A stretch of 64,000 bases of DNA from contig NZ_JAGGKP010000001.1 of the NCBI RefSeq assembly GCF_017873765.1, positions 496,001 to 560,000 of the forward strand, written 5' to 3'. How positions within the stretch are numbered: the stretch's first letter is position 1; each line of letters begins with the position of its first letter. The stretch comes from Paenibacillus sediminis. Its GTDB lineage: Bacteria; Bacillota; Bacilli; Paenibacillales; Paenibacillaceae. The notes under the pieces were generated by a model, which did no database searches, had not been told where the DNA came from, and saw only the letters and a list, made by a program, of their open reading frames with translations. Below, in pieces: positions 63,736-64,000 of the stretch. A program made the position numbers and the translations under genes.

Positions 63736-64000
63736 ATGGAAATGATTCAAGTGGTTGGTCTAGGACTCATTGCCACCATTCTTATATTGATTATTAAAGA
63801 GCAGAAACCGATGTTCGCTTTCCTTATCGCAACATGTACTGGGATTATTATCTTTCTGTTCCTGATTGGAAAAATAGGCGCGATTGTTAACGTACTAGAT
63901 AAACTAGCGGAATCCTCGGGTATTAATATGATCTATCTGAAGACGATTCTAAAAATTATAGGTATCGCATACATCGCTGAGTTTGGTGCTCAGGTCGTAA
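63736..64000 (+). CDS. spoIIIAD: Stage III sporulation protein AD, 3'-truncated by the window edge
   Basis: The first 88 codons of about 129 are visible from ATG 63736, preceded by TAGGTGAG. MIQVVGLGLIATILILIIK and FLIATCTGIIIFLFLIGKI are the first two helices, followed by KTILKIIGIAYIAEFGAQVV. It follows spoIIIAC by 10 bases as in other spoIIIA operons. Confidence 0.95.
   Translation, partial: MEMIQVVGLGLIATILILIIKEQKPMFAFLIATCTGIIIFLFLIGKIGAIVNVLDKLAESSGINMIYLKTILKIIGIAYIAEFGAQVV

Overview
The window comes from a low-to-mid GC, endospore-forming Bacillota, most likely Paenibacillus or a close relative. The evidence is the start of the spoIIIA operon, spore photoproduct lyase, a SpoVIF-like protein, Bacillus-type LexA, Fur and Zur boxes, a T-box leader, and the conserved mntR-yqhO-yqhP-yqhQ-yqhR-aroQ-yqhT-efp-yqhV-spoIIIA gene order. 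No rRNA, tRNA or CRISPR array was found.

Layout. 1-11.2 kb is chromosomal housekeeping and stress functions: a DegV fragment, recG, a SpoVIF-like gene, an SRAP protein, a purine permease, an SOS-controlled yolD-like/Y-family polymerase pair, an aldose epimerase, a second SOS-boxed small gene, a short Crp/Fnr regulator and flavohaemoglobin hmp, whose promoter carries a perfect TGTGA-N6-TCACA site. 11.2-18.4 kb is an accessory island. It holds a truncated RHS C-terminus with a toxin domain and a DUF4279 immunity gene, then a 274-bp repeat block, a small rep/xre/serine-recombinase element, an IS110 insertion sequence, a headless barnase domain with its barstar, a second copy of the repeat block, and decayed remnants. 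18.4-31 kb holds an MFS exporter, a YitT protein behind a structured leader, msrAB, a TVP38 protein, a yybP-ykoY riboswitch with terC, an AraC-controlled sugar operon (two isomerase-like genes, a Gfo/Idh/MocA dehydrogenase and a ThuA protein), and an HxlR regulator with an unusually short FAD protein.

31-43.5 kb holds a sugar ABC importer in line with its YesM/YesN-type two-component system, a large secreted stalk-domain protein, and a Fur-boxed siderophore uptake cluster (two FecCD permeases, a FhuF-like reductase and a divergent binding protein). 43.6-50.5 kb holds yidD, metG behind a methionine T-box, zur with znuACB and several Zur boxes, and a CcdA-like protein. 50.5-64 kb is splB, mntR and the yqh/aroQ/efp/lysC/spoIIIA region.

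The most unusual part is the 11.2-18.4 kb island. Two unrelated toxin/immunity modules are each followed by the same non-coding block, whose hairpins show compensatory base changes. The adjoining recombinase gene is broken by an exact 19-bp tandem duplication that slippage could reverse. A decayed second xre copy lies after the second block. Other points worth checking are the structured yitT leader, the in-frame internal start in lysC, and the hmp regulatory site.
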